Origin: Brevundimonas sp. SORGH_AS_0993
GTDB taxonomy: Bacteria > Pseudomonadota > Alphaproteobacteria > Caulobacterales > Caulobacteraceae
Length of the DNA stretch: 64,000 nt
NCBI RefSeq assembly: GCF_030818545.1
Contig: NZ_JAUTAH010000001.1
Location: 1,803,001 to 1,867,000, forward strand
Reading direction: 5' to 3'
The notes under the pieces: generated by a model
What the model saw: the letters and a program-made list of their open reading frames with translations, nothing else
Database searches by the model: none
What the model was told of the DNA's origin: nothing
Translations under genes and position numbers: made by a program
Part shown: in pieces, positions 33,345-43,877 of the stretch
Position numbering within the stretch: position 1 is the stretch's first letter
Layout: each line of letters opens with the position of its first letter

Positions 33345-34814
33345 TCAGTCCGGCAGGCGCAGCTCGAAGGTCGCGCCGCCTTCGCTGGGGACCAGCCTCA
33401 GGTCGCCGCCGTGCAGGGCCGCCAGCTCGCGCGAGATGGTCAGGCCCAGCCCCGATCCGTCCGAACTCTTGGAGCTGACGAAGGGTTCGAACAGCCGTTC
33501 GGCTAGGCGCGACGGAATGCCCGGCCCGTCGTCGGCGATGCGGATCACGCAGAAGCCGTCGTCGCCGAAGGCGCTGACGGTGATCGCCCCCTTGCCGCGC
33601 CGTTCGGCGGGGCGACCGGGATCGGCCTCGATGGCCTGGCGCGCGTTGCGCATCAGATTGACCAGGATGCGGTACAGTTGGTCCGGATCGGCCTCGACCG
33701 CGAACCGGGCCGGCAACTGTTTGATCAGGCGCACGCCGTCGGGGTCCAGCCCGGCGTCCTCGGCCGCCAGGGTCAGGGCCTGGGTCAGGACCACGCGGGT
33801 CTTCTGCGGCGCGGGCTCTTCGCTCTTGCCGTACTCCAGCACATTGCGCGACAGGGCCGCCGCCCGGCTCAGCGCCCGCTCCAGCCGGGGCAGGGCCTTG
33901 GCCACCTGCGGATCGGCCGAGGTCGCCAGCCGCTCCGACGCCATCTGGGCCGAGGTCAGCATGTTGCGCAGGTCGTGGTTGATCTTGGCCACCGCCTCGC
34001 CCAGGGCCACCAGCCGCGCGCGCGAACGCAGGGACTGACGCACTTCTTCCTGCATCCGCGCCAGTTCGCGCTCGACCCGGCCGATCTCGTCGTGCCGGTC
34101 GGAGGGGGCTTCCGGATCGCTCTCGGGATCGGCGGCGAACCGCTCCATCGAGCGGGTCACGCGCCGCAGCGGGCGCAGCACCAGCAGCGCCAGGCCGCCG
34201 TACAGCAGGGCGCCGGCCGTCGCCGAAACCAGCAGGGACACCAGAAGACTGTTCAGCAGGAAGGCCCGCAGTTCGATCTTCAGCGGCTGGGCCGGGGTGA
34301 CGATCTCGATGAAGTCGCCCGAGCGATAGCGCGGCTTGGCCTGGACCCGCAGCGAGCGGTCGGGGTGGCCGAACAGGGTGCGCCACGGGTCGCTCAACCG
34401 CGCCCAGGTGTTCTCGCGCCGCAGGTCGATCAGTTCGGGCGCGCGCGGCAGATTGGGCGCCTGCAGCAGAAGTCGGCGCACCCCCTGTTCGGTCAGGGCC
34501 ACGGCCTGGACCCCGCCGATCCGCATCAGCTCGGCCGCCGTGTCGTCCTCCACCGCGCTATAGGGCAGGGCCTCGACCCCGACCGAGGCCAGCTCGGCCG
34601 CCTGCAGCCGGTCGCGCAGCCAGCGTTCGTGGAAGGCCGCCAGATTGGGCGCCAGGATCGCCGCCTCGACCGCCAGGGTGAAGGCCACCGTCAACAGCAG
34701 CAGCCGCGCCGACAGGCCGTCGGGCGCGCGCGGGCGCAGGCGCTCGCGCCAGATCTCGGCCGCCTCGGCCGACAGACCCAGCCGCGCCGCCATCCTGTCG
34801 AACAGGGCGCTCAT
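33345..34814 (-). CDS. membrane sensor histidine kinase
   Basis: A 489-residue kinase with an N-terminal membrane segment (about 40-60), a periplasmic domain, a second segment (about 185-210), a HAMP-like linker, H280 in GEAVAKINHDLRNML and an ATPase domain with NLMRNARQAI, ADDGPGIPSR and SGLGLTIS. No response regulator is adjacent, so its partner is unknown. The start ATG (34814) overlaps the TVP38 stop by 4 nt, so the two are probably translated together. Confidence 0.88.
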   Translation of the reverse strand: MSALFDRMAARLGLSAEAAEIWRERLRPRAPDGLSARLLLLTVAFTLAVEAAILAPNLAAFHERWLRDRLQAAELASVGVEALPYSAVEDDTAAELMRIGGVQAVALTEQGVRRLLLQAPNLPRAPELIDLRRENTWARLSDPWRTLFGHPDRSLRVQAKPRYRSGDFIEIVTPAQPLKIELRAFLLNSLLVSLLVSATAGALLYGGLALLVLRPLRRVTRSMERFAADPESDPEAPSDRHDEIGRVERELARMQEEVRQSLRSRARLVALGEAVAKINHDLRNMLTSAQMASERLATSADPQVAKALPRLERALSRAAALSRNVLEYGKSEEPAPQKTRVVLTQALTLAAEDAGLDPDGVRLIKQLPARFAVEADPDQLYRILVNLMRNARQAIEADPGRPAERRGKGAITVSAFGDDGFCVIRIADDGPGIPSRLAERLFEPFVSSKSSDGSGLGLTISRELAALHGGDLRLVPSEGGATFELRLPD

Positions 34815-35446
34815 GCGACCCCGGCGCGGCGGCCGCGCGCCATCTGGCCCAGCTTCAGCCCCAGCGGCAGCAGCAGCGACAGGAAGACCACCCCCATCAG
34901 CGGCCAGAAGAATTGTTTCAGCAACATCGGCAGGTCCGGACGCACGCCCGCCTTCAGCAACTCGCCCAGTTCGGACCCGATCCAGGTGTAGATGAAGGTC
35001 GAGGGCAGCAGGCCGATGAAGGTGGCGATCACATAGGGCCGCAGCGGCACGGCCATCATCCCCGCCGTGGCGTTGACCAGCACGAAGGGCACGCTGGGGA
35101 TCACCCGCAGGGTGAACAGGGTGGTGAAGGCGTTGCGGTCTATGCCCCGGGCCAGGCGGTCCATGAAGCCCGCATCGGCCGCGAACTTGGCCCTCAGCCA
35201 CGTTCCGATGGAGGTGCGATAGACGCAATAGATGACGACCGAACCGATCGTGGCCCCCGTCGATTGGGCCAGGGCGCCGACATAGGGCCCGAACATCATC
35301 CCGCCCAGCAGGGTCAGGAACACCGGCCCCGGAATGGTCGAGGCGGTCGCCAGGGCATAGACGCCGATGAAGCCCGCCAGGGCGATCCACCAGTGGTCGC
35401 GCGCATAGGTCTGAAGGTTCAGCCCGTGCGCGCGCAGCATCTCCAT
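34811..35446 (-). CDS. TVP38/TMEM64 family membrane protein (N-terminus uncertain, possible frameshift)
   Basis: A 211-residue inner-membrane protein of the SNARE-associated/DedA-related family; core motifs are LATASTIPGPVFLTLLGGMMFGP and RVIPSVPFVLVNATAGM. Members may move phospholipids or other small molecules. Coding similarity continues upstream of this ATG (AVAGLAVAFFALGWNRYLS), which is the usual first membrane helix, but no start codon exists in that frame. A plausible start, MTKRTAREWALRLLPLA at 35555, is in another frame, so a one-base shift near 35501-35507 is suspected. Confidence 0.75.
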   Translation of the reverse strand: MEMLRAHGLNLQTYARDHWWIALAGFIGVYALATASTIPGPVFLTLLGGMMFGPYVGALAQSTGATIGSVVIYCVYRTSIGTWLRAKFAADAGFMDRLARGIDRNAFTTLFTLRVIPSVPFVLVNATAGMMAVPLRPYVIATFIGLLPSTFIYTWIGSELGELLKAGVRPDLPMLLKQFFWPLMGVVFLSLLLPLGLKLGQMARGRRAGVA

Positions 35447-35682
35447 CGACAGATACCGATTCCAGCCCAGGGCGAAGAAGGCGACGGCCAGGCCGGCGAC
35501 GGCGCGCGAGCGGCAGCAGCCGCAACGCCCATTCCCTCGCCGTTCGTTTCGTCATGCGCTCTTCAGTTCCCGAAATGCCGGCCGAGCGTTGACTCGCGCG
35601 ACCATGCGACTTATACGCCCGCCCTTCCTGCGGCGGACGCCTTTTGTCCCGTCGCCCAACCTTTTAACGTCAGGAGCCGACC

Positions 35683-35817
35683 GTGAAGCGGACCTATCAG
35701 CCGTCGCGACTCGTGCGCAAGCGCCGTCACGGCTTCCGCAGCCGGATGGCCACCAAGAACGGCCAGAAGATCGTTGCGCGCCGTCGCGCCAAGGGCCGCA
35801 AGCGCCTGACGGCGTAA
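35683..35817 (+). CDS. rpmH: 50S ribosomal protein L34
   Basis: A 44-residue ribosomal protein, [44 protein letters not shown], of normal length. It starts at a GTG (35683) after CAGGAG. It begins the conserved rpmH-rnpA-yidC-engB block. Confidence 0.97.
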   Translation: MKRTYQPSRLVRKRRHGFRSRMATKNGQKIVARRRAKGRKRLTA

Positions 35818-35847
35818 GCGGCTCTCGCGTCCGAAAGCCAAGGACGC

Positions 35848-36252
35848 ATGAGCGACCCTTTACAGATCAAGCGTCTGTTGCGGCGGCCCCAGTTCCTGGC
35901 GGCCGCCAAAGGCGTTTCAGAGGCCCGCGGCGGCGTGGTGATCCAACGGTTGGAACGTGGCGACGGTTCGCCGCACGTCGGCCTGGGCTTCACCGCCACC
36001 AAGAAGATCGGCGGCGCCGTCCAGCGCAACCGCGCCAAGCGCCGCCTGCGCGAGGCCGCCCGCGCCCTTCTGCCCCAGCACGGCGTGCCCGGCAGCGACT
36101 ATGTCTTCATCGCCCGCATGGGCACGACCGAGCGCGCCTGGGACCGTTTGCTTGACGACGTGAAATCGACGCTTACAAGGCTGGCGAGACCGAAGGCCGA
36201 TCCGCCTTCGCCCGCCCGCGCCCCTTCCGGCCAGGACCGCCAGAATCCATGA
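35848..36252 (+). CDS. rnpA: ribonuclease P protein component
   Basis: A 134-residue basic protein that helps RNase P bind pre-tRNA. The diagnostic motif RNRAKRRLREAARALL is present, with GLGFTATKKIGGAVQRN just before it. The last 25 residues are Pro/Ala rich. It lies 30 bp after rpmH and its stop overlaps the yidC start. yidD, often found between rnpA and yidC, is absent. Confidence 0.95.
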   Translation: MSDPLQIKRLLRRPQFLAAAKGVSEARGGVVIQRLERGDGSPHVGLGFTATKKIGGAVQRNRAKRRLREAARALLPQHGVPGSDYVFIARMGTTERAWDRLLDDVKSTLTRLARPKADPPSPARAPSGQDRQNP

Positions 36253-38045
36253 AAAACGAGAACTCGCGCAACACGATCATCTTCATCGTGTGCTCGGCCC
36301 TGATCCTGGGTATCTACTATTTCACCGTGCTGCGCCCGCAGGCCGAGCGCCGCGCCATGCAGCAGCGCGCCCACGCCGAACAGTCGCAATCGGCCGACAA
36401 CGCCGCGCGCACGGCCCTCAGCCCCCAGGCGCCGACCTTCGTGACCAACCGCGCCCAGGCCCTGTCCAGCGCCGCGCGCGTGCCGATCCAGTCGGGCACG
36501 CTGAAGGGGTCGCTGTCGCTGCAGGGCGGCCGCATCGACGACCTGTTCCTGACCGACTACCGCGAGGTCCAGGACAAGCCCGCCCCGGTGGAGCTGTTCC
36601 GCCCGCAGGGGATGCAGAACGCCTATTTCGCCCAGTTCGGCTGGACCGGCCCCAATGTCCCCGGCGGCGTGCCCGGTCCCAACACCGTCTGGCGCCTGAC
36701 CAACGGCGCGACCCTGACCCCGGCCACGCCCGTCACCCTGACCTGGGACAATGGCCAAGGTCTGCGCTTCACCCGCGTGGTGTCCGTCGACGACAAATAC
36801 GTCTTCTCGGTCCAGGACACGGTGCAGAACCTGGGAACCCAGGCCATCACCATCGCCCCTTACGGCAGCGTCCAGCGCCTGGGCGTGCCCCAGGCCGCCG
36901 GCTCCTCCCACATCGTCCACGAGGGCGCGATCGGCACCTTCGGCAAGCCCGGCGAGTACCGCACCGTCCAGAAGAAGTACAAAGACTGGCTGAAGGAGCC
37001 CCGCATCGAGAACGCCTCGACCGGCGGTTGGCTGGGCGTCACCGACAAATACTGGCTGGCGGCCCTGCTGCCCCCGCAGAACGAAGCGGTCGAGACCGAA
37101 TTCCGCGTGCGCGAGAACGGCGGCGCCCAGCAGTTGGAAGCCAATGTCCTGGGCGCGACCCGCACCGTCCAGCCGGGCGGAACCGCGACCGAGACCCAAC
37201 GCCTGTTCGCCGGGGTCAAGCGCGCCGAAGTGCTGAAGTCCTATGAGCAGAGCCTGAACCTGCCGCGCTTCGTCTATGCGATCGACTGGGGGATGTTCTG
37301 GTTCCTGACGCGCCCGATCTTCTGGGTGCTGGAGAACGTCTATGGCCTGGTCGGCAGCTTCGGCGTGGCCATCCTGGCCCTGACCGTCATCGTCAAGCTG
37401 ATCATGTTCCCGCTGGCCAACAACGCCTACGCCTCGATGTCCAAGATGCGGAACCTCCAGCCCAAGATGGAGGAGATCAAGAAGAAGTTCAAAGACGACC
37501 CGCAGAAGCAGCAACAGGAAACCATGGCCCTGTATCAGCGGGAAAAGATCAATCCCGTCGCGGGCTGCCTGCCGCTGGTGCTGCAGATTCCCGTCTTCTA
37601 CGCCCTGTACAAGGTGCTGACCGTCACCATCGAGATGCGTCACCAGCCGTTCCTGGGCTTCATCCACGACCTGTCGGCGCGCGACCCGTCCTCGATCTGG
37701 AACCTGTTCGGCCTGATCCCGTGGGATCCGGCGGCGGCGCCGCTGATCGGCGGCCTGTTGGCCGGTCCGCTGCACCTGGGCCTGCTGGCCATCGCCTACG
37801 GCCTGACCATGTGGCTGCAGACGGCGATGAACCCGCCGGCGGCCGATCCGGTCCAGCGTCAGATCTTCCAGTTCATGCCGCTGGTCTTCACCTTCATCAT
37901 GGCGCCCTTCGCGGCGGGCCTGTTGGTCTATTGGGCCTGGTCGAACATCCTGACCATCCTGCAGCAGTACGTCATCATGCACCGCTACAAGGCCGAGAAC
38001 CCGATCGACGCCTTCTTCGCCCGGTTCAAGAAATCGCCGGCGTGA
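36249..38045 (+). CDS. yidC: membrane protein insertase YidC
   Basis: A 598-residue insertase with an N-terminal membrane anchor ([18 protein letters not shown]), a large periplasmic domain (about 60-350) and the conserved membrane core from about 360 ([49 protein letters not shown]...). The [36 protein letters not shown] region is the family signature. It inserts proteins alone or with SecYEG. It overlaps rnpA by 4 nt and engB by 4 nt. Confidence 0.97.
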   Translation: MKNENSRNTIIFIVCSALILGIYYFTVLRPQAERRAMQQRAHAEQSQSADNAARTALSPQAPTFVTNRAQALSSAARVPIQSGTLKGSLSLQGGRIDDLFLTDYREVQDKPAPVELFRPQGMQNAYFAQFGWTGPNVPGGVPGPNTVWRLTNGATLTPATPVTLTWDNGQGLRFTRVVSVDDKYVFSVQDTVQNLGTQAITIAPYGSVQRLGVPQAAGSSHIVHEGAIGTFGKPGEYRTVQKKYKDWLKEPRIENASTGGWLGVTDKYWLAALLPPQNEAVETEFRVRENGGAQQLEANVLGATRTVQPGGTATETQRLFAGVKRAEVLKSYEQSLNLPRFVYAIDWGMFWFLTRPIFWVLENVYGLVGSFGVAILALTVIVKLIMFPLANNAYASMSKMRNLQPKMEEIKKKFKDDPQKQQQETMALYQREKINPVAGCLPLVLQIPVFYALYKVLTVTIEMRHQPFLGFIHDLSARDPSSIWNLFGLIPWDPAAAPLIGGLLAGPLHLGLLAIAYGLTMWLQTAMNPPAADPVQRQIFQFMPLVFTFIMAPFAAGLLVYWAWSNILTILQQYVIMHRYKAENPIDAFFARFKKSPA

Positions 38046-38695
38046 CCGAGGAAACCGACTTCACGCCCGAGGAGATCGAGGCCGGCCGCATCCTGTTCGC
38101 GCGGCCGGCGACCTTCGTGATGGGCGCGGCCAAGATCGAGCAACTGCCCGATCCCGACCTGCCCGAAGTCGCCTTCGCCGGCCGCTCCAACGTCGGCAAG
38201 TCCAGCCTGATCAACGGCCTGGTCGGCATGCACAAGCTGGCGAGAGCCTCCAACGAGCCGGGGCGCACGCGAGAGGTCAACTTCTTCGATCTGGACGGCC
38301 GGCTGCGCCTGGTCGACCTGCCCGGCTACGGCTGGGCCAAGGCGTCGAAAACCACCGTCAAGAAGTTCCAGGACCTGGGCCGCGACTATCTGCGCGGGCG
38401 GGTCACGCTGAAGCGGGTCTATCTGCTGATCGACAGCCGACACGGCCTGAAGTCCGTGGATGCCGAAGCGCTGGACGCCCTGGACCTTGCCGCCGTCAGC
38501 TATCAGATCGTCCTGACCAAAGCCGACAAGCTGAAGAAGGGGGAGGGCGAGAAGGTGCAGGAGGCCACGCTGAAGGCCATCTCCAAACGCCCGGCCGCCT
38601 TCCCCGTGGTGGCCCTGACCTCGTCCGAAAAGGGCGACGGCCTGCCCGAACTCCGCGCCGAGATCATGCGCACCACCGGCGCGACCCTGGACTGA
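38042..38695 (+). CDS. engB: ribosome biogenesis GTPase EngB (YsxC/YihA)
   Basis: A 217-residue GTPase needed for late 50S assembly. G1 GRSNVGKS, G2/G3 region [25 protein letters not shown] and G4 TKAD are visible. It starts at a GTG (38042) that overlaps the yidC stop (GTGA). In related genomes argB may follow; here a 260-bp intergenic region and a convergent protease gene follow. Confidence 0.95.
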   Translation: MTEETDFTPEEIEAGRILFARPATFVMGAAKIEQLPDPDLPEVAFAGRSNVGKSSLINGLVGMHKLARASNEPGRTREVNFFDLDGRLRLVDLPGYGWAKASKTTVKKFQDLGRDYLRGRVTLKRVYLLIDSRHGLKSVDAEALDALDLAAVSYQIVLTKADKLKKGEGEKVQEATLKAISKRPAAFPVVALTSSEKGDGLPELRAEIMRTTGATLD

Positions 38696-38856
38696 CACCG
38701 CCGACGGGCGCGCCCGGATCGGGGCGCGATCCCCCAACTGCATCGGCGGCGTCTTGCGTTTTCAGCGACTTGCCGAGCCGCTGCGCCCTTCCGCGCGCCT
38801 GATCTGAAACCCCTGCGATGCTGCGGGCCCCGAAGCCGCGCCCAGGAGGACCGCCG

Positions 38857-38896
38857 AAAAGTGCACTTTTGTGCACTAAAAAATTGTCGGGTGCAC
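38857..38896. other. cluster of three GTGCAC palindromes
   Basis: GTGCAC occurs at 38861-38866, 38871-38876 and 38891-38896 in a locally AT-rich stretch. The first lies inside a 14-bp perfect palindrome AAAAGTGCACTTTT (38857-38870). The cluster is between the convergent ends of engB and the M16 protease gene, where no promoter is expected. Its role is unknown. Confidence 0.6.
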
Positions 38897-38902
38897 AAAC
38901 AG

Positions 38903-38930
38903 AAAAAGGCCCGACGTCGCCGCCGGGCCT
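38903..38930 (-). terminator. rho-independent terminator of the M16 protease gene
   Basis: On the reverse strand a 10-bp stem (38921-38930 with 38907-38916, one G-T pair) with loop GCGA is followed by five U. Confidence 0.85.
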
Positions 38931-38955
38931 CGATGCTTCAGTCGCCTGAAGCGCC

Positions 38956-41820
38956 TTACTGGGCGGTCGGGGCGGCGGCGCGCACCTCGACCGGCAGGCC
39001 CAGGGCGTCCAGCTGCGGCTTGACCTTGGCGGCGTCGCCCACGACCACCCAGACGAACCGGGCCGGGTCGATGGCGGCGCGCGCGGCGGCGTCCAGCTGG
39101 TCCGCCGTCAGGGCGTTGGTGCGGGCCGCGACGGTTTCCGGATAGTCGTCCGGACGGCCCAGCATGTCGTTGGTCCTGAGAGCGCCCAGGACGGCGCCCG
39201 ACGTCTCGTAGCTGCCGGCCAGACGACGGGTGTTGCCGTTGACCGTCCGTTCCAGCTCCGCCGGAGTGACGCCCTTGCCGCCCTTCAGGAAGTCGTTGAA
39301 CTGGGTGTTCAGGGCGGCGATGGCCGGCCCAGTCTGGTCGGCCTGGACCGGCGCCGTCACCAGATAGGGCACGCGGTGCTGGAAGCCGGAGACATAGGCG
39401 CCGACCCCGTAGGACCACCCCTTGGTCTCGCGCAGGTCCGAGTTGATGCGCGACAGGAAGTCGTTGCCCAGGACGTTGTTGGCCGCGTTCAGCACCAGCA
39501 GATCGTCCGTGCCCGAGGCGCTCAGCACCTCCCCGCCCATGATATAGGACTGGGGCGACTGGGGCCGGTCGATCAGCACGATCCTGGGCGTGGCCGCCGG
39601 GATCGGGGCCGAGAAGTCCTTGACCGGCTTGGGCGAGGCGGGCGGGACCCACTGGCCCAGCTGGGCGTTCAGGATGGGCAGGATTTCGGCCAGCGGCTTG
39701 TCGGAGACGACGAAGACCTTGGCGTTGTCCGGACGAATCCACTTGGCGTAGTCGGCGCGGACATCGGCGTCGGTGATGGAGCGGATGCTGGCTTCGTCGC
39801 CATTGCCGCTGAACGGACGGCCATAGGGGCTGTCGGCCCCATAGATCAGTTCCGGCAGGGCGCGGTTGGCCAGGGCGGCCGGCTGGGTCCGCTCGGCGGC
39901 GATGCGCGACAGGCGGGCGGCGCGCAGCCGCTCCAGCTCGGCCGGGGCGAAGGCCGGGCGTTTGATCACATCGGCCAGCAGGGCGACCGAGGGGACCAGG
40001 TTAGGCGTGACCGCGTTCAGGCTGATCACCGAGCGGTCCATGGTCGCGCCGGTCGAGATGGCGGCGCCCAGCACCTCCTGGGCCTCGGCCAGCTGGCGGG
40101 CGTCCAGCGTCTGGGTGCCCTCGTCCATCAGGTCCAGCATCAGGGTCTGCAGCCCCAGCTTGGCGCGGTCGTCGGCGGCCAGGCCCGCGTCGAAGTCCAC
40201 GGCGATCTTCGTCACCGGCACGGCGTCGCGCTGGGCGTAGACCACCTCCATGCCGTTCGACAGGCGCGCGCGCTCCACGGCGGGGAAGTCGACGTTGGCG
40301 ACCTGGCCGATTTCGGGCTTGGCCATCCGCGCGACCCGCTCGATGGGCGGCGCCGGGGTGTGATTGGCGCCGGCCGGATTGGCCGCCGCTTCCTGATAGG
40401 CTTCGCGTTCCCCGACCAGGGTGGTCAGGGTGTAGGCCGGGCGCGTCAGCCACTTCTGCAGGGCGGCCTGGACCTGGGCCGGCGTGACGGCGGCATAGGC
40501 GGCCAACTGCTTCTTGTAGAACTCGGGATCGCCCGCATACAGCTGCCCCTCGGCCAGGGCCACGGCCTTGCCGCCGAAGCCGCCCACCTGTTCCAGCCCC
40601 TGGATGCGGCGCGACAGATACTGGGTCTTGACCCGCTCCACCTCGTCGGCGGTCGGGCCGTTCGCGATCAGGCCGTTCAGGATTTCGCGCGCCCGGGCCT
40701 CCACGGCGGCCGGGTCGTGGCCCGGCTTGATGTTCAGGGTGATCTCGAACAGGCCCACGCGGTGAAAGGCGCTGTTCCCGGCGCTGACGGACACGGCCGA
40801 CTGTTCGCCCCGCACCAGTTCGTTGTCCAGGCGCGAGGACGCCAGGCCGCCCAGCACCGAGGCCCCGACGCTCAACGGCACAGAATCCGGATCCAGCATG
40901 CCCGGCACGGCCCAGCTGATCTCGACCTGGGCGTTGGCGACGCGGTCGCGGATGGTCTCGTTGATCGGCGCCGCCAGCGTCGGAACGGACGCCTGGGCCG
41001 GGGTGTTGACCGGGCCGCGCGGGATCGGGCCGAAATACTTCTCGGTCAGCTCGCGCGCCTTGGCCGGGGTGATGTCGCCGGCCAGCACCAGCACGGCGTT
41101 GTTCGGGCCGTAGTTGGAGGTGAACCAGTCGCGCACCGTCTGCATCGAGGCGGCGTCCAGATCGGCCATGGAGCCGATGGTGGTGTGGCGATAGGGGTGG
41201 CCTTCGGGGAACAGGGCCTCAAGCTGCCTGTACTGATTCAGACCATAGGGCTGGTTGTCGTTCTGGCGCTTCTCGTTCTGGACCACACCCCGCTGAAGGT
41301 CCAGCGTCTCCTGGGTGATGGCGCCCAGCATATAGCCCATGCGGTCGCTCTCCAGGAACAGGGCCTGCTCCAGCGCCGGGGTCGGCACGGTCTCGAAATA
41401 GTTGGTGCGGTCGAACCAGGTCGTGCCGTTCATGTCCGTCGCGCCCATGTTGCGCATCGGGGTGAAATAGCTGCCCGGCGCATTCTCGGACCCGCCGAAC
41501 ATCAGGTGTTCGAACAGGTGGGCGAAGCCCGTCTTGCCGGCCGGCTCGTCCTTGGAGCCGACGTTGTACCAGACCGAAACCGCCACCACCGGCGCCTTGT
41601 GATCCTCGTGCACCAGGACGGTCAGGCCGTTGGCCAGGGTGAACTTGGCGTAGGGGATGTCCACTTCGCGGACCAGTTCGGACACCGGCGCGGCCTGAAC
41701 GGCGGGCGCGGCGGCCGGGGCGTTCCGAGCGGCGGGGGCCGAGGCCCAGACAGGGGTGGAAACCGCCAGAAGGGCGGCGGCGGCGACGAGAGACCCGGTG
41801 CGGCGCATGAAAGCAGACAT
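38956..41820 (-). CDS. M16 family zinc metalloprotease, two-domain, periplasmic
   Basis: A 954-residue protein with a signal peptide (MSAFMRRTGSLVAAAALLAVSTPVWASA) and two M16 halves. The inverted zinc motif HLFEH (101-105) is in the first half (GKTGFAHLFEHLMFGGSENAPGSYF), and the second half lacks a metal site, as in pitrilysin/PqqL-type proteases. It would degrade peptides in the periplasm. The start could be Met1 or Met5. A terminator follows. Confidence 0.9.
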   Translation of the reverse strand: MSAFMRRTGSLVAAAALLAVSTPVWASAPAARNAPAAAPAVQAAPVSELVREVDIPYAKFTLANGLTVLVHEDHKAPVVAVSVWYNVGSKDEPAGKTGFAHLFEHLMFGGSENAPGSYFTPMRNMGATDMNGTTWFDRTNYFETVPTPALEQALFLESDRMGYMLGAITQETLDLQRGVVQNEKRQNDNQPYGLNQYRQLEALFPEGHPYRHTTIGSMADLDAASMQTVRDWFTSNYGPNNAVLVLAGDITPAKARELTEKYFGPIPRGPVNTPAQASVPTLAAPINETIRDRVANAQVEISWAVPGMLDPDSVPLSVGASVLGGLASSRLDNELVRGEQSAVSVSAGNSAFHRVGLFEITLNIKPGHDPAAVEARAREILNGLIANGPTADEVERVKTQYLSRRIQGLEQVGGFGGKAVALAEGQLYAGDPEFYKKQLAAYAAVTPAQVQAALQKWLTRPAYTLTTLVGEREAYQEAAANPAGANHTPAPPIERVARMAKPEIGQVANVDFPAVERARLSNGMEVVYAQRDAVPVTKIAVDFDAGLAADDRAKLGLQTLMLDLMDEGTQTLDARQLAEAQEVLGAAISTGATMDRSVISLNAVTPNLVPSVALLADVIKRPAFAPAELERLRAARLSRIAAERTQPAALANRALPELIYGADSPYGRPFSGNGDEASIRSITDADVRADYAKWIRPDNAKVFVVSDKPLAEILPILNAQLGQWVPPASPKPVKDFSAPIPAATPRIVLIDRPQSPQSYIMGGEVLSASGTDDLLVLNAANNVLGNDFLSRINSDLRETKGWSYGVGAYVSGFQHRVPYLVTAPVQADQTGPAIAALNTQFNDFLKGGKGVTPAELERTVNGNTRRLAGSYETSGAVLGALRTNDMLGRPDDYPETVAARTNALTADQLDAAARAAIDPARFVWVVVGDAAKVKPQLDALGLPVEVRAAAPTAQ

Positions 41821-42026
41821 CCTTGGATTTCAGATGTTGGAACCATAACCCCGGTCGCTCGTGTGACAACGCGACGGAATGACCATGACAAAAGCTTAAT
41901 CTTGGTCCGCCCGGACGCCGGCGGCGGGCCCGAAACAGGGCGGAAAAGGTTGCATCGCCGGACCCCCGGTCTTATGCGCGCCTCAACTCCCCGTCCGTCG
42001 CGCCACTTGTTTTCGAAAGAGCCGCC

Positions 42027-43265
42027 ATGTCCGCCCCCGCCGACAAGCCCGTCAAGAAAGTCGTCCTCGCCTATTCCGGCGGGCTGGACACCTCCATCAT
42101 CCTGAAGTGGCTGCAGACCGAATATGACGCGGAGGTCGTGACCTTCACCGCCGACCTGGGCCAGGGCGAGGAACTGGGCCCGGCGCGCGAGAAGGCGCTG
42201 AAGCTGGGCATCAAGCCCGAGAACATCTTCATCGACGACCTGCGCGAAGAATTCGTGCGCGACTTCGTCTTCCCCATGTTCCGCGCCAACGCCCAGTACG
42301 AGGGCGACTATCTGTTGGGCACCTCCATCGCCCGGCCGCTGATCTCCAAGCGCCAGATCGAGATCGCCCGTCAGGTCGGCGCTGACGCCGTCTGTCATGG
42401 CGCCACCGGCAAGGGCAACGACCAGGTCCGCTTCGAGATCGGCTACTACGCCCTGGAGCCTGACATCCGCGTCATCGCCCCCTGGCGCGAGTGGGAGTTC
42501 CGCAGCCGCGAGGCCCTGCTGGACTTCGCCGAGAAGAACCAGATCCCCATCGCCAAGGACAAGCGCGGCGAGGCGCCCTTCAGCGTCGACGCCAACCTTC
42601 TGCACTCCTCCTCCGAGGGCAAGGTGCTGGAGGACCCGGCGGTCGAGGCGCCCGAGTTCGTCCACCAGCGCACCATCAGCCCCGAAGACGCGCCGGATGT
42701 GGCCACCGTCATCGAGATCGGCTTCGAGAAGGGCGACGCCGTCTCCATCAACGGCGAGGCCATGAGCCCGGCGACGATCCTGACCGCCCTGAACCAGTAC
42801 GGCCACGACAACGGCGTCGGCCGTCTGGACCTGGTCGAGAACCGTTTCGTCGGCATGAAGTCGCGCGGCGTCTATGAGACCCCCGGCGGGACCATCCTGA
42901 TCGCGGCCCACCGCGGCATCGAAAGCATCACCCTGGACGGCGGCTCCATGCACCTGAAGGACCAGCTGATGCCGAAATACGCCGAGCTGATCTACAACGG
43001 CTTCTGGTTCTCGCCCGAGCGCGAGATGCTGCAGGCCGCCATCGACAGGTCGCAGGAAAAGGTCACGGGCACGGTCAGGGTCAAGCTGTACAAGGGCAAT
43101 GTCTCGATCATCGGCCGCGAGAGCCCCTACAGCCTGTACGATCAGGACCTGGTGACGTTCGAGGAAGGCGTCCAGGCCTACGACCACAAGGACGCGGCCG
43201 GCTTCATCAAGCTGAACGCGCTTCGCCTGCGCGTCTTGGCCAAGCGCGACGCGCGCAAAGGCTGA
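42027..43265 (+). CDS. argG: argininosuccinate synthase
   Basis: A 412-residue enzyme joining citrulline and aspartate in arginine synthesis. The ATP pyrophosphatase motif is [15 protein letters not shown] and further signatures are [15 protein letters not shown] and [27 protein letters not shown]. Length is normal. It is divergent from the M16 protease gene; about 180 nt upstream is GGAAC-N16-CGTG, one base off the EcfG consensus and not claimed as a promoter. Confidence 0.97.
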   Translation: MSAPADKPVKKVVLAYSGGLDTSIILKWLQTEYDAEVVTFTADLGQGEELGPAREKALKLGIKPENIFIDDLREEFVRDFVFPMFRANAQYEGDYLLGTSIARPLISKRQIEIARQVGADAVCHGATGKGNDQVRFEIGYYALEPDIRVIAPWREWEFRSREALLDFAEKNQIPIAKDKRGEAPFSVDANLLHSSSEGKVLEDPAVEAPEFVHQRTISPEDAPDVATVIEIGFEKGDAVSINGEAMSPATILTALNQYGHDNGVGRLDLVENRFVGMKSRGVYETPGGTILIAAHRGIESITLDGGSMHLKDQLMPKYAELIYNGFWFSPEREMLQAAIDRSQEKVTGTVRVKLYKGNVSIIGRESPYSLYDQDLVTFEEGVQAYDHKDAAGFIKLNALRLRVLAKRDARKG

Positions 43266-43393
43266 AAACTCCCGCCGGCGCGAGAGAGGGAGCGCAGGGC
43301 GACGCTCGCCTTCCTCCTTTCGCTCAAGGATGCGCCCCTCGCTTGACTCAGGATTGAGAACGCGGTTCTGCATCTCTGTCGATCGTGAGATGC

Positions 43394-43807
43394 ATGGATC
43401 ATCCGATGCTGTCGCTGCTGCGTTTCTCCGGCCGTTTGGGTCGTGAGTCCTATGGTCTTCTGACAGCCGTCTTCTCGGGTCTGGTGTTTATTCTTGCCGC
43501 CCCTGCGGGCCAGCCGTTCACCCAGTTGTTGAGTGCGCCCTGGATGGTCTTGGGGCGTGCTCTGGACGGCCTTGTCCACCTGTCCCCCGGCCCCCTCGAC
43601 GTGATGGCTTCCCTCGCTGTGGCCCTTCCGCTGCTCTGGTTGTTCTGCGCCTTGACCGTAGGGAGGCTCCGTGACCTCGGTCAGTCTCTGTGGTGGACCG
43701 TGCTGGTGGTGGCTTCGGGCGTGACTGTGCCGATCATGATCGCCCTATCTCTCTGCCCCTCCGCAGAGACCCGGTCCGTCGAGAGCGCCAGCCTCCGCCA
43801 TGCCTGA
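43394..43807 (+). CDS. DUF805-like small membrane protein
   Basis: A 137-residue protein with three or four hydrophobic segments. The start LLRFSGRLGRESYGLLTAVFSGLVFILA and VGRLRDLGQSLWWTVLVVASG resemble DUF805 (YhaH) proteins, whose conserved GRxxRxxFW and RLHDxG positions are partly kept. Function is unknown. The ATG at 43394 is chosen over a GTG three codons upstream. Codon choice is slightly less GC-biased than that of its neighbours. Confidence 0.65.
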   Translation: MDHPMLSLLRFSGRLGRESYGLLTAVFSGLVFILAAPAGQPFTQLLSAPWMVLGRALDGLVHLSPGPLDVMASLAVALPLLWLFCALTVGRLRDLGQSLWWTVLVVASGVTVPIMIALSLCPSAETRSVESASLRHA

Positions 43808-43877
43808 TCTCTAAGGAGTCGCTATTTCTGGACGGAGTGATCCGGCCGCAAACGGCGACTTCTCCAAAGGGTGGTTT

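Noticed and set aside
33345..35555. A single 736-codon open frame spanning the TVP38 region and the histidine kinase
   Set aside because: Its first 247 codons are Arg/Pro-rich out-of-frame sequence over a clear TVP38 gene; the kinase starts at 34814.
41839..41863. EcfG-like site GGAAC-N16-CGTG upstream of argG
   Set aside because: One mismatch in the -10 element, and argG is a biosynthetic gene; probably chance.
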